Source: Adiantum capillus-veneris
Lineage: Eukaryota > Streptophyta > Polypodiopsida > Polypodiales > Pteridaceae
Direction of reading: 5' to 3'
Length of the DNA: 64,000 nt
NCBI GenBank assembly: GCA_014529385.2
Contig: CM043947.1
Span: 123,206,891-123,270,890 of the forward strand
Both the position numbers and the translations under genes were made by a program. Positions 33,987-44,725 of this stretch are shown piece by piece. The notes under the pieces were generated by a model. That model was not told where the DNA came from and did not search any database. It saw nothing but the letters and a program-made list of their open reading frames with translations. Position 1 is the stretch's first letter; every line of letters starts with the position of its first letter.

Positions 33987-34620
33987 GGTCTTGCTATTAG
34001 TGAGAACTTTCCTATGAAGCATCTATAGTATGCACACATACCTATAAAGCTTCTTAGTTCATAAAGGTTCATTTGATTAGGCTATCCTTTTATTACATCT
34101 AACCTTGTTGGATCCATTTGGATTCCATCTTGAGAGATAGTGTGACCTAAACACTGAATCTTTTGTAAGAAAAACTCACTTTTCTTTCCATTAACATAAA
34201 GTTTATTCTCTCTTAGAACTTGAAATATAACCTGGAGGTGTTGCTTGTGTTCGTCTAGTGAATTAGAGTAGATGATAATATCATCAAGAACACTCTAGTA
34301 AAGGTTTGATAAGACCTGAGTAGCTTCTCCATCAAGCGGTTGAATGTGACTGGTGCATTAATCAAGCCAAAAGGCATGGTAATGTATTTGTAAAGACCAA
34401 ACGCAAAATGCGGTCTTTACAATGTCTTCACATCAAATATCCTTATTTGATGGAGGCCACTTTTTAGGTCAATCCTACCTAAGTAGGTGGACCCTTGTAG
34501 CTTATCAAATAGGTCTTCTACGTGTGGAACGGGAAACCTATTTTTGATAGTGATCCTATTTAGTGCTCTATAGTCGACACACATGCGATATGTGCCGTCT
34601 TTATTTTTCACTAATAGCAC
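33987..34620 (-). pseudogene. Chromovirus C reverse transcriptase
   Basis: 34620-34417: VKNKDGTYRMCVDYRALNRI and STYLGRIDLKSGLHQIRI. Further along: GLINAPVTFNRLMEKLLRSY, then a frameshift just before the catalytic YLDD box, where the codons survive only in another frame. 34200-33990 gives the RT end. Degenerate but continuous with the RNase H beyond the insertion. Confidence 0.75.
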
Positions 34621-34844
34621 GGGTAAACAAGATGGAGATGAGCTAGGCCTATCTTGTTGAGATCGAGAAACTCTATAAGGAGGTTTGTTAGGCGGTGAAC
34701 TTCCTGGAAGAAGTTCAATTTCATTGTCATCATTGCCTCTTTTAGGAGGTAGTTCACAAGGGATGTCGTCAATAAAAACATCTTGAACTCCCTTTACAAA
34801 ATTGAATAACTCTAATTCCTGGTGATTGTTTACATTTTCTTTTG

Positions 34845-35429
34845 CTAAAGCATTAGGTTCATTTTGAGAATCTTTACAAAAATCATGTAGACAGAAATAG
34901 AGCTCTTTATTGACTTGTTGAAAGCTTGTTTATGTACAATGGGTATGGTGTTGCCCAAATCCTTGGAATTTATGTACATCTCTTTTTCCATGAACCTAAA
35001 GTAGATTTTCATTTCAGGGGAATTTAACATTGGCAGCCATGCAATCAAACCTGGTGCCCCTAGGATTACATCGTTGTGCTTGAGAGGAGAGATAAAGAAG
35101 TCCTGTGTGTCCACATAGCTTTAGACACGGAGCCTCAATTTCCCAATTAAGGGAGTCACTGAAGCTTCTTGCCCCTTGAAATCACCATCTACGGATAGGG
35201 CATCTCCCATCTCATAGGCTTGGATGCCTAGCTTGGTGCCCAACTCTATGGAAATGAAATTATGAGTAGAACTAGGGTCAAAGAGAATAAAAGCATCATG
35301 TTCTCTTACCTTTCCCCAAGCATGGCATAGAGGAGATCCTTTGTGGTGAGCTTTCTCTTCTTGGATTTCGACCAAGGTAGCTCTAGGAGGCTCATGGAGG
35401 GTGTTCTTCTGACGACGAGTGCGGTACAC
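34845..35429 (-). pseudogene. Chromovirus C aspartic protease region
   Basis: DAFILFDPSSTHNFIS holds the active site; it reads D-P-S where D-S/T-G or D-P-G is usual. Then GTKLGIQAYEMGDALSV and TQDFFISPLKHNDVILGAPG. The two open frames are split by one stop at 35121 (TAG). Protease cuts Gag-Pol inside the particle. Confidence 0.65.
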
Positions 35430-36430
35430 ATGCCCTTGCTCGCCGCACTTAAAACAACCGTTATTCTTGCAATAATGCTCAAGCTCTTGAGCAAAGGGTT
35501 TGTTTTTTCCTTTGTAAACTCCCTTCTCCTTAGCTTTGTCGTTATTGGAATTGCCCTTAGGAGAATTTTGGACATTGTCCTTCCCCTTAGGCTCATTGGA
35601 ACCCTTGTTCTTTGTGGGCTTAGAATTTCTCTTAGCGCCTGTTTGGAAACTGATTCAAGAAGCTACCATAGTATGGTGTATAACCGCAAATATAGTGCGT
35701 GGCCTTCGGGAGTTGACATAATCCGCTAGTTCTTTAGTTAAGCCCACACAAAATTGTTGTTTTTGCTCTCCAAAATCCATCTTTTTGAAGAAAGTGGCTT
35801 GGAGAAGTAAGTCCCAAAACTTGTCTACATATTTGTGAATGGAATCATAGGGAGAGAGCTTCAAGCTTTACCATTTGGTGAGTACTTTGGCTTTGGCATC
35901 GGTGGCCAAGAACTGCATGATAATGGAAGCTCTTAAAGCTTTCCATGTTTGTGAATCTTCACTGTTGGCCTGTAGGCTAGACCACCATTGCTTGGTGGAA
36001 TTTTGCAAGTGCATAGATACATGGTGTAGCTTAGAGGACTCCGTGAAGCCCTCATCTCCAAACGCCATATCAAATTGTTGGATGATGAAAACCAAGACAT
36101 TGTTTGTAGCACCAAAGGTGTTATCGTAGGTAAGGAAAGAGATGCTCTTTCCTCCCTCTTTGAACTTCTTGAGCTTGGATGACCTCTTTTGTGTGGCATA
36201 GGATTTCCTATGACCTATTCTTTTTTATGGTTCAAAAGTTGCACCATCGCATTCTTAGGAAGACAAAGAATTTGAGGAAGATGGAGAAGAGGGTGACCTC
36301 TTTATCGCCTTTTTCTTTCCTTGATCCTCTTTGTCTGCACCATCACTTTCATAAGAGGGAGAGGCTGAAGAAGTTGGAGAAGAGGGTGTCCTGTTTCTCG
36401 CCTTTTTCTTCTCTTTCTTTTTATCACCCC
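35430..36430 (-). pseudogene. Chromovirus C gag with zinc knuckle
   Basis: FIIQQFDMAFGDEGFTESSK, HLQNSTKQWWSSLQAN (36095-35868) and YDSIHKYVDKFWDLLLQATF (35864-35655) form the gag domain. A knuckle reads CFKCGEQGHVYRT with the last Cys replaced by Arg (about 35440-35400). Upstream, 36430-36210 encodes a Lys/Ser-rich stretch. Several frameshifts. Extent of the N-terminus is unsure. Confidence 0.7.
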
Positions 36431-37330
36431 CTTTGAATTATGATGTGGAGGTGTGTGCGATGGTCTTCTCCTTTAGGAGGTGATAGAGAGCATTTTGCTC
36501 ATGGTCTTCATGGAGCCATCTCCGTCGAGGTGGAAGGAGACTCACTTCTTTCTCGTTCCTTCGGTGGGGGATTTTGAATTCTCGTTTGGGAAGGAGATGC
36601 GTCTCCAAGAAGCAAATTTTTGAGCCCTTCGTATGGATCCTCTTTTTCTTCCCGGATTGGAGAGAGGCCTCTTTTGGAAGTCACGCAAGGAGGCTTTCGA
36701 GGTATTCTCTCGCCATGGTGAGGAGTTTGGACGATCCCATGAGCACGAATTTTCCGTTACAGTTCACTTTGGAGGGATAGATTTCCCATGGCTTGCTGAA
36801 GCCTAGAAACAAGGTAGTTAACAAGAATAGGGGCATCATTAGTAGCCTCATCATTAGCAAAACTAAAGCTATCAGCATTAATTTCACTCTCTTTACTATT
36901 GTCAGCCTTCTAACAACTTTTAGGTGTAAACTTTTCTAAGTGTACTTTGGAAATTCAAGTGCTAGTTGCTACTCCTCTTTATCCCTTTAGAAAAGAACTC
37001 AAGCTACTGTACCCGTGGCTGGAATATCATTATTTGCAAGAAATAGAAGAGAGGATTTTTCAACACCAAAACAACACCGACTCCTGTCAAGCTTCTAATA
37101 GCACAATATTGGTTAAGACGTAGGAAAACCCCATAGGACTCCACTATCAAGACCATATCTCTCGACGGTGATGCCCCATTATCTGCATGAAGACAGGCAC
37201 GTTGCAAGGCATGAAGACAGGCACGTTGCAAGGCTGAAAAATCCCTATTCTACTAACTGAATTGCAATTAATAACAACAACCATTTATAGCTAGCTTGAG
37301 GACCTCCCGTCTTGAGCAAGAAAAGAGAAA
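36431..37330 (-). other. Chromovirus C 5' leader or gag N-terminus
   Basis: Between the PBS candidate and recognisable gag. Short frames only, none with a domain. 37186-37230 has a direct repeat of about 20 bp (GAAGACAGGCACGTTGCAAG twice). Confidence 0.45.
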
Positions 37331-37349
37331 CCTTGTGCTTTGATGCCAA
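37331..37349 (-). other. PBS candidate resembling initiator tRNA-Met
   Basis: Minus strand reads TTGGCATCAAAGCACAAGG. The usual plant initiator-Met PBS starts TGGTATCAGAGC, so this fits with a few changes. It directly follows a TGTTACA end of a probable 5' LTR. Confidence 0.5.
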
Positions 37350-37753
37350 TGTAACATTTAATGGACTAGTAACTTGTGTGTAGCGGAAAATACCATAGAC
37401 ATAGTGAGAATTTCATTAGAATAGATTCCTAATGAGCATAACAAGAGTCCTTGGGTGGAGAGAGAACCAAAAGCATAACACCTAGTTAGATAGGCATGAA
37501 CAATACTTCAAATGAGAGAGAAAATAATCTTTTGACAATAGCTGAGGACCGGATTTTCTTGGAGCCGATGGTCCCCTCCAAAAGGTTTTGTGTTATAGGT
37601 TTCCCCCATCAAGAGAGACATTTTACAATACAATTCTTTGTGTTCCTTAAATAACTAGCTAGTGCAATGAAGATGGAAGCTTCAAGCACTAATCAAAACA
37701 ATTATAGAACACGACATAAATTCCCTCATGGTCTCAGACCTAGGACCTCACAC
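37350..37753 (-). repeat. Probable 5' LTR of chromovirus C
   Basis: Left edge is fixed by the PBS. The right edge is chosen at CTCACA (37753), giving TGTGAGGTCC...TGTTACA ends on the minus strand. There is no second copy in the window because the 3' end of the element is truncated at about 23.2 kb, so the right boundary is uncertain. Confidence 0.35.
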
Positions 37754-37939
37754 ACCTTCGAAGATGGTGAGAGCTAGCGGGGTATGAGAGTCGATGGAGA
37801 GGAAGAAAGATTGAGAAGGAGAGAGAGTCTCTTCTTGCTTCACACATGAGCTACTGTGAGTGTGTGTGGAATTATGACTTGAGAAATTCAGCCCCCTCTC
37901 TCTCTTGGTTGACCCCTCATGCAATCTTCTCATGCTGAC

Positions 37940-38280
37940 ACCCCATTGGACCTCTCCTAGCTTAGCCAATGAAAATTAAGTACCATAAGTGTTAGCCTTC
38001 TGACATGTGTCCCCCTTTCCCCTTTTGAGAGAGATTTATGTAATTAATTAATGCAACTAAACTCTCATTGGACCCCTTTGTCTCCTGGCCAATAGGAATC
38101 AGGCAAACCATTGGGTTGCTGAATGCTCATTGGACCCTTTGGGAGACTGTCCAATAGTCTTCTAGAGAGCTTAATTCTTATTGGTTATTTTATGAACTAT
38201 TTTTAAATAAATTAGACTAGATCTACTCTAGCCGAATTCTCATTGGTCCACCTCTATGGTCATCCAATAGGATTTGACTA
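37940..38280. repeat. Four degenerate repeats with paired ATTGG/CCAAT
   Basis: Units near 37945, 38074, 38130 and 38250 each hold CATTGGACC- or CATTGGTCC-like sequence followed 15-25 bases later by CCAATAG or CCAATGA. Together they place eight CCAAT boxes in inverted pairs within about 330 bp. Could be part of a longer LTR promoter. Confidence 0.5.
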
Positions 38281-38700
38281 CATGTTGGGGGAAACTGGGC
38301 TAGGGAGCTAACATGTATCGACTATGCCCTTTGTGTAAAGGGGATTGCATGAGTGTTTGTGTGTGTCTTTCTCTCTCATCCCCTGTCAAAAGGGATCACC
38401 CCTCCTATGTAGAAGCTTGCATTGAATTTTGTGTAAACTCAAAGCATCCAATTTTTCCCTAGGGTTGGACCATTGGACATAATGTTTGAATTTTGGAACC
38501 TTAGCATTTTGGAAGTCTTAATGGGCTGAAACTTAGGGTCTTTGAAGCCCATTGTTGCACCTTGCTCTTTTGCAAATGGCCCCCCCTTTGGATCCCTATT
38601 GTGGCCAGTTTGCCAGCTTAACCAATATTCTAGTTTTTTCTCCCTTGTCACTTCCCCATATTAAATGATTAGTTTAACATGAGAAAATCATTTAGGAGGA
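38281..38700. other. No gene seen
   Basis: Spacer between the CCAAT repeats and the next gag fragment; a short minus frame at 38439-38651 has no resemblance to a known family. Confidence 0.4.
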
Positions 38701-38716
38701 TTCGATATTAGTTATT

Positions 38717-39215
38717 ATGACACATCATCTCAAGGAAAGCTATCTTCCTCTAAACTACTCCACCACTAAGATATATAAGTTTCTTTCATGGGACTTGGGA
38801 AATAGGTATGTCGAAGTTTACTATGAGGAGTTTGTCTGGCTTTCACGATGTGCTCCTCTTATGATAGAGGAACAAAACCTAAGTCGCTTCATCCTTGGAC
38901 TTGCAGGAGATTTGGCTCCCAAAGTAGAGTCCCTTCGACTTGCCTCACTCGCAAACGCTTTGATTTGGGCCAAGTCAAAGCATAAGAGCCTTTTTAAGGG
39001 AGGCACTACAACCAATAAGAAGCGATAATTTTGTTCTTACCACGGTCACCTCTGTCAAGAAAATTAAGTATCATTTATACCAAAGCCAACTGTCCAACCC
39101 CAACTGCCACCACACTTTGTTCATGTAAATGCCCTTCCAGTCACTCAAAGTGAAAGACAAATTCAATGCTACAAGTGCCTAGATTTTGGTCAATAAGAAG
39201 GCTAAATGCCCTGAA
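38717..39215 (+). pseudogene. Ty3 gag fragment (element N)
   Basis: LKESYLPLNYSTTKIYKFLS, EVYYEEFVWLSRCA and QNLSRFILGLAGDLAPKVES match the C-terminal half of the retrotransposon gag domain. A broken knuckle, CYKCLDFGQ with stops, follows near 39165. Plus strand, opposite to chromovirus C. Confidence 0.7.
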
Positions 39216-39335
39216 GGGAATGACCTCAGTAATTTGGCCCCCCATGCTAACCGTTTGAATCCACCCAATCAAGGGGGAAAATTCAGAAACCTTTGGACCG
39301 GAGGGAGAAATCCAGCATAGGCAAGACCTACTCCT

Positions 39336-39593
39336 ATGCCTCATCTTCGTGGAAAAAATCCAATCAACAACCCACCTAGAACATCAACTATGAACTACAT
39401 TTCAGTAAAGGATAAGATGGAGGAGAAAGCCCACATCTATGTTGCCTTAGATCCCAGTGGTGGATGCAATCAACAGTTCGCCATTCTTGAGACTAAGGGA
39501 GAGTTTGAGGGTAAACCTCTTTCCTTTCTTATTGATTCTGGTAGCTCACATTTATTTTTTTCACCTAACACTGTAAAAAGATTGCAACATTAG
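39336..39593 (+). pseudogene. Ty3 protease fragment (element N)
   Basis: KPLSFLIDSGSSHLFFSPNT contains an intact D-S-G active site. It follows the gag fragment on the same strand and ends in a stop. RT of this element is not found beyond it. Confidence 0.7.
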
Positions 39594-40289
39594 GACGGGA
39601 ATGGGGTCTAAGGGGACCTCTTTATTTGCCATGGGATTGAAAAGGAGATTATGGAAGGGGTGGATGCCATGTGGAATGAAATGGTGGGTATGGTAGGGCC
39701 TAAAAGTAAGTGGTCAAACTTGTACTCTTCTATAAAGTATAAAAAGAAAATCTCTTATAACTTTAGAAAACTAAACTTTTATCTAAATAGTTGAATAAAA
39801 ACCAATCCTTTCTCTCTCTACTGGCTGCCAGTTTCTCCCCCCCCCCCCCCCCCCCCCCCCCCTCCTAAGAGGGGGTACTTCCAAAAACGTGTTGATCTTT
39901 CCCTACCTCTCTCTCTACTGTACCATCTCTTACTTCTCTTCACTTCACCTTGCAAGTTGCTTCTCTTTCCTTCCTTACAATTTCCCTCCCAAAAGCTCTG
40001 CAGCAAAAGTATAAACCTCCTTTCCCTTCTCAAGCTTACTGCATTCTTGAGGGCTGCATTCTCCTCAAGCTAAAGTTCTCCATTTCTCCATGGGCCTCAC
40101 TAAACACCTCTAGCTAAAGCTCAAGATATGCAACATGTCCTTCTGCTAGATCATCCCTCTTTCTTTCCTCAACAGGTTTCTTGCTCCTTTTCCATTAATC
40201 TCTCTAGAGAGGATCTAATACCCTCTCAAGTTTTGCAACATTATCTTCCCCATTAAGCCAACAAGCAGGTGGAGTAGTATAACGGTAAT
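39594..40289. other. No gene; contains a poly(C) run
   Basis: CT-rich around 39800-40250. Only unconvincing short frames, including a glycine run that is the translation of the C tract. Confidence 0.5.
39837..39862. repeat. Homopolymer of 26 C
   Basis: Uninterrupted C run, flanked by CT-rich sequence. Length in the sample may differ because long homopolymers are error-prone in sequencing. Confidence 0.9.
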
Positions 40290-40493
40290 AAGTGGCATCC
40301 TTCACCTTTGTGTACCATCAAGAATATTGATCTTTATATAGCCAAGAATAGGGACGTGCAATGTCTAATCATAAGTGTTTGTCTGCAATTGTGTCATGAT
40401 TCCCCATGGCATCATAAGGTACTCAATGACCTAGGAGTGTCATTGACTCCATTTCATGGAACAATATACAAGATGAAAATGGATATTGGATGA
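40290..40493 (+). pseudogene. Ty3 protease-like remnant
   Basis: HKVLNDLGVSLTPFHGTIYK resembles the segment after the active site in some Ty3 proteases. Only about 60 codons are open and the active site itself is gone. Confidence 0.4.
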
Positions 40494-40755
40494 TGATGGA
40501 GTTCAAATGAATGATGTGGGTAACAATGCAACCAACTCAAGAGGTGCACACCAAGGGAGGTCACCTAATAAAAAATTGTGACCTATCATGTTAGTTCAAC
40601 AGAAGGGTATTTAAAGTTCTTGAAACTTACAAAAATATATATACAGAAGGGCATTATCTTTTAAAATTTGAATAAAACTTAATAGATTTTAAAAGAAAAG
40701 GGTACATTATATGCTTAACAAAATTCATAGATAAGGATTTTACAAACATGTCTTG
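40494..40755. repeat. Dispersed repeat fragment shared with 18.6 and 19.1 kb
   Basis: AATTCATAGATAAGG, then TTTTACAAACATGTCTTGAA and GCACATGATAT match the 19110-19165 region in order. The rest shows nothing recognisable. Confidence 0.5.
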
Positions 40756-42167
40756 AACGCACATGATATGGTAGTGTTACACATAGTAACCTCGCATGTT
40801 CCTAAGTGGAGTAATTATCTGGTTACTTACTTATCGAGTCGAACATTTCTTGAGGATATGAGTAAACGCCATCAAAGAGCAATTGAAACTGAAGCAAGAG
40901 ACTATAATCTATTAGAAACCAATTGTATCAAAGAGGTAAAGATCAACATTTGCGTCTTTGTGCAAATGAAAACGAGTATATTCCTATTATGGAACAAGCA
41001 CATGTTGGATTAGCAGGAGGTCACTTTTCTAGTGAGACCACGGCAAGGGCAATCTTGATGGTAGGCATATGGTGGCCAACACTTTTTGCAGATGCTAAAG
41101 AGTACGTTCAAAGTTGTGATTCTTGTCAACGAGCAAAAATGCCAACACACGTAGATAGCATGACCTTAAGACCAATGATGGACGCTAGAGCTTTTGCAAA
41201 ACGGGGTATATATTTTGTTGGACCAATACCGCTACCAGCTTATAAAACCCAAGCTACGGACTATTTGACCAAGTGGGCCGAGGCTAAAGCAATTCAAAAG
41301 AATGATGCGAGAACCACTGTTGCATTCTTATATGAGTATGTATTCACAAGATATGGACTGTTAATAAAAATTGTCAGTGATCGGGGAACTTATTTCCTCA
41401 ATGAGGTAATCGAGTATTTGCTTAATGAGTTTATGGTCATCCATAACAAATCAGCTCCCTCTCACCCACAAGCAAATGGACAAGATGAGTATACAAACAA
41501 AATTCTTAGCTCGGTGCTGACTAAAGTGGTTAGTTCAGGATGGATAGACTGGGAAATGAATCTCCATGCTGCTCTATGGGCTTATCGAGTTTCATTCAAA
41601 ATAGCTCTAAATGCTACACCCTTTAACCTTATATATGGTCTTGATGCCATATTTCCAATAGAATTTCTATTGCCGACATTAAGGGTAGCACAAAATCTTG
41701 AGTGGATTGGACATGAATTGTCAGAAAGACTTGAAGATTTGGAAAAGCTAGATGAGTAAAGGCTAGTTGCGGTAGCTCACATCTATGCACAAAAGCAAAA
41801 ACAAAAACAATTTTTTGATCCCCACTTAATCACAAAAATATTCAAAAAAGGGGACTTAGTCTTAGTCTATTCCCATAGGCGACATATTCCCAAGTTTAAG
41901 AAAAAGGGAAACTGACTGTTTGTAATTGGAGATGTATCTCCATGTGGAGCAATAAAATTGTCCACCATAGATGGTGAACCAATGGCTAATTGGATTAGTG
42001 GATGTCCTTTAAAGAAATACAATTTGCCACTAACCAATGAATTGCTAGAAATAATGCATGCAGCCAAGCAAAGAAAGATCAACGACAGCAGGTTATTGAT
42101 TAAGCCCAAGAGGAAGCTCGGCTTTGGGTACTCAAACAAAAAGCTACTCTCAGAAATCAATAGATAA
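40756..42167 (+). pseudogene. Ty3 integrase fragment (element M)
   Basis: 40923-41759 is open: QAHVGLAGGHFSSETTARAI and CDSCQRAK (HHCC zinc finger), GIYFVGPIPLPAYK (the first core Asp is not evident), then VSDRGTYFLNE, PSHPQANGQDEYTNKILSSV and LHAALWAYRVSFKIA. The core Glu position reads Asp/Glu in QDEYTN. The C-terminus runs on through IFKKGDLVLVYSHRR and ISGCPLKKYNLPL to 42167 after a few stops. No RT precedes it. Confidence 0.7.
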
Positions 42168-42257
42168 CAATTCCCATCAACACTTTGGAAATAGATGATC
42201 GACAATGGGAATAACCTAAGGACGCAGTTCAATACATGATGTGACTGGGTAGAAGGA

Positions 42258-42447
42258 ATGGACCGGCGCATCAAAGTAAAGCTCAACAATCACAGCACCG
42301 GTTTGGACCACCATCATCAGCTTGTATGCTTCCCAGATAAACACATGAATGAGATGATGATTCTTGGAATTCCCTGGATGCGAACATACAAAGCTGTGCC
42401 AGATTGGGATACAAATCAACTAAATCTATCACATAAACGAGGGAAAT
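42258..42447 (+). pseudogene. Ty3 protease C-terminal fragment, cut by the CACTA element
   Basis: MILGIPWMRTYKAVPDWDTN matches the 'ILG.PWm....AvPdw' segment that ends Ty3 proteases. It follows integrase instead of preceding RT, so the order is scrambled or a second element begins here. The frame probably resumes after the CACTA element (46636) as IVPIAPSKEE. Confidence 0.5.
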
Positions 42448-42469
42448 CACTACAAGAGGCTATTCATAT

Positions 42470-42615
42470 TAGCGACGCTCAAAAAAAAAAATTCCCGACG
42501 TCGCTATGAGCGTCGCAAATTTACAAAGAAATTTGCGACGCTCATAGCGACGCCGCTGGGCTAAAAAAATAACCGAGCGCGCCCAAAAACTCAGATCTCA
42601 GATCTGAGTTTTTCG
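42470..42615. repeat. Left subterminal repeats with two hairpins
   Basis: Arms of 24 bp (42499-42522 and 42529-42552) around a 6-base spacer are exact reverse complements and contain CGTCGCTATGAGCGTCGC. A second hairpin at 42585-42613 has 14-bp arms (AAAAACTCAGATCT) around a single C. In CACTA elements such subterminal repeats are TnpA binding sites. Confidence 0.85.
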
Positions 42616-42642
42616 GCGCCCTCAAGCAAGGAGCAGGTAACG

Positions 42643-42674
<32 letters not shown>

Positions 42675-42683
42675 TTTTCTTCT

Positions 42684-42741
<58 letters not shown>
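42643..42741. repeat. (CT)n-(CA)n compound microsatellite
   Basis: CT dinucleotides 42643-42674, then a CA run 42685-42741. Long frames across it are artefacts. Confidence 0.9.
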
Positions 42742-42745
<4 letters not shown>

Positions 42746-42863
42746 AGAGGAAGGAGAGCCAGGTATGCTCCTTCCCTCTCCTCATTCTCATGTTCCCTTC
42801 CCCTCTTTCTCTCTCCCTCTCTCTCTCTCTCACACACACACACATACACACACACATAGTGTT

Positions 42864-42866
<3 letters not shown>

Positions 42867-42925
<59 letters not shown>

Positions 42926-43170
42926 AACAAAAACAAAAACGCACACACACATACATAAACAAAGAATGCACACACACATTGAGAGAGGAAAAGAGAGAGA
43001 GAGCATGCATAAACAAAAACCGCACGCATTGAGAGAGGAAAAGAGAGAGAACATGCATAAACAAAAAACGCACACATTGAGAGAGGAAAAGAGAGAGAAA
43101 ACATGCATACGATCCAAAAAAACGCACACACATTGAGAGAGAAAGAGAGAGAAACTAATTTAACGTCGTA
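42867..43170. repeat. (GA)n tract and ~58-bp minisatellite
   Basis: GA run 42867-42921. Then three to four copies of a unit containing ACACATTGAGAGAGGAAAAG and CATGCATAAACAAAAA, at about 42975, 43025, 43075 and 43130. Confidence 0.8.
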
Positions 43171-43499
43171 GGAAACTAATTAAAATATTATTCAAGAGGG
43201 AAATGGCATAATCAATCTATCATACTTGGCATGGGTGATAGAAAGGTTATACCATTTATCTCTTTTTATTGGCACACACATCCACACACGCGCACACACA
43301 CAAGAAGAAGAGAGTTATAACGTCGTAGGAAACTATCTTAAAAGACGTTAAAGATTAGGTTATATGTAGACTTACATTAAATTAGATTTAGGTTTATTTT
43401 TAACTAGATTTACGTTTATTTACGCTAGATTTAGATTTACGTTATATTAGATTAGATTTAGGTCTCGAGACGACCACCGATGCACTATCCAGCGGTTCT

Positions 43500-44453
43500 G
43501 GAGAGCCTACCAACCTTCATGAGCTTAAGATGGTTGCACAACCAATTGAAAAGCGCACAACAATGCGGTGACGAAGTGACTGAGGAAGAGTGGGAGTACT
43601 CTCGGGGTTGCGCGACCAAGGTAAGTTTGCAATGTACGACTAGCAAGTGACTTTATTTATAAACGTTTGAACGGCCACTCATAATCTTTGTTCATTGTAG
43701 TATAAGTCATACACAGCAGCATGGTGTAAAGGTCGACATTTTAGGGTGGATTGAATCGACAAAAAGCGTTTTACTCAAGATTGTGGAATCATGGCAAAAT
43801 TTGAACAGTCTAGTTGACGACGTTCCTCTGATGCAGATCCTGTGGTGGCGGAACTCACTTACTTCGGCACGTTGCAAGAGATTTTGAGGATCGATTACAG
43901 AGGATTTTTTGTCGACTTGTTCGACGTGCAATGGTTCAAGATAATCATGGAGGGTCGCAACGCTAATGTGCGTAGAGGAGAGTCTGGTTTTCTTGAGGTG
44001 GATTCTACTAAGAAATGGACTGACCTAAGAGACACTTTCGTACTACCCGAGCATTGTGAACAAGTAAGTATGTAAATAGTTAACATCCCCCTTTTACAAG
44101 TTATGTGCTTGAAAGCTCTCATGTAAGTTATGTGGCTCTGGCAGGTAATATTTCATCCTACAAAGTCTACATCAAACTGGTGGTACGTCATAGAGGTAGC
44201 CCCTCGTAGTGCAAGGACGTATGAAGGCTACCATGTGCCAATCACAACGACATCAATGGAGGAGATCAGAGAAGATGCTCAATCAGAAGCCGCTGCGGTG
44301 GTGCCAGACGAGCATCAAGATGCTACTACTCTATATGGGGTGCATGCAGAGGAGCTACAAAATGAAACAGAGGATATGTGTTTAAACGGAGAGCTCTATA
44401 TAGATATAGGAAGTTATGCTGAGTTATGCGAGGATGAGAGAGAGATCTCTTAA
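43500..44453 (+). pseudogene. TnpD-like transposase, C-terminal part (DUF4216)
   Basis: WEYSRGCATK, then an intron (43621-43700, GTAAG...TAG), then YKSYTAAWCKGRHFRVD. The DUF4216 region follows: AELTYFGTLQEILRIDYRGF, DLFDVQWFK and SGFLEVDSTKKWTDLRDTFV. A second intron (44064-44144, GTAAGT...GCAG) restores CEQ-VIFHPTKSTSNWWYVI exactly. DUF4216 marks the end of CACTA TnpD proteins. The DDE catalytic half is absent, and stops occur near 43755 and 43815. Confidence 0.75.
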
Positions 44454-44725
44454 AGCCACAAATATTGTATTTGAACAATTTTGCTCCGTGTTCTAAAAGC
44501 TCTGGCTCTCTAAGTACCTTCCATGGTGTATAACGCTCTTTTCTACTCGCGCTCACATCTTTTGATTGAAAATTCTGAGTTTTCGACTTGTCTCTTCTAT
44601 CACTCAATTCATTGCGTCATTGTATTTATATGCGTCATTACGTCATTGTATTTAATGGTCTTTGCATCATTGTCTACTCTATTCATTCAATATTAAGTTT
44701 AAATATTCGTGTGTTTAATGCAGGT

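Noticed and set aside
42542-43136. Several overlapping frames of 65-180 codons in the CT/CA/GA region
   Set aside because: All are products of microsatellites inside the CACTA element.
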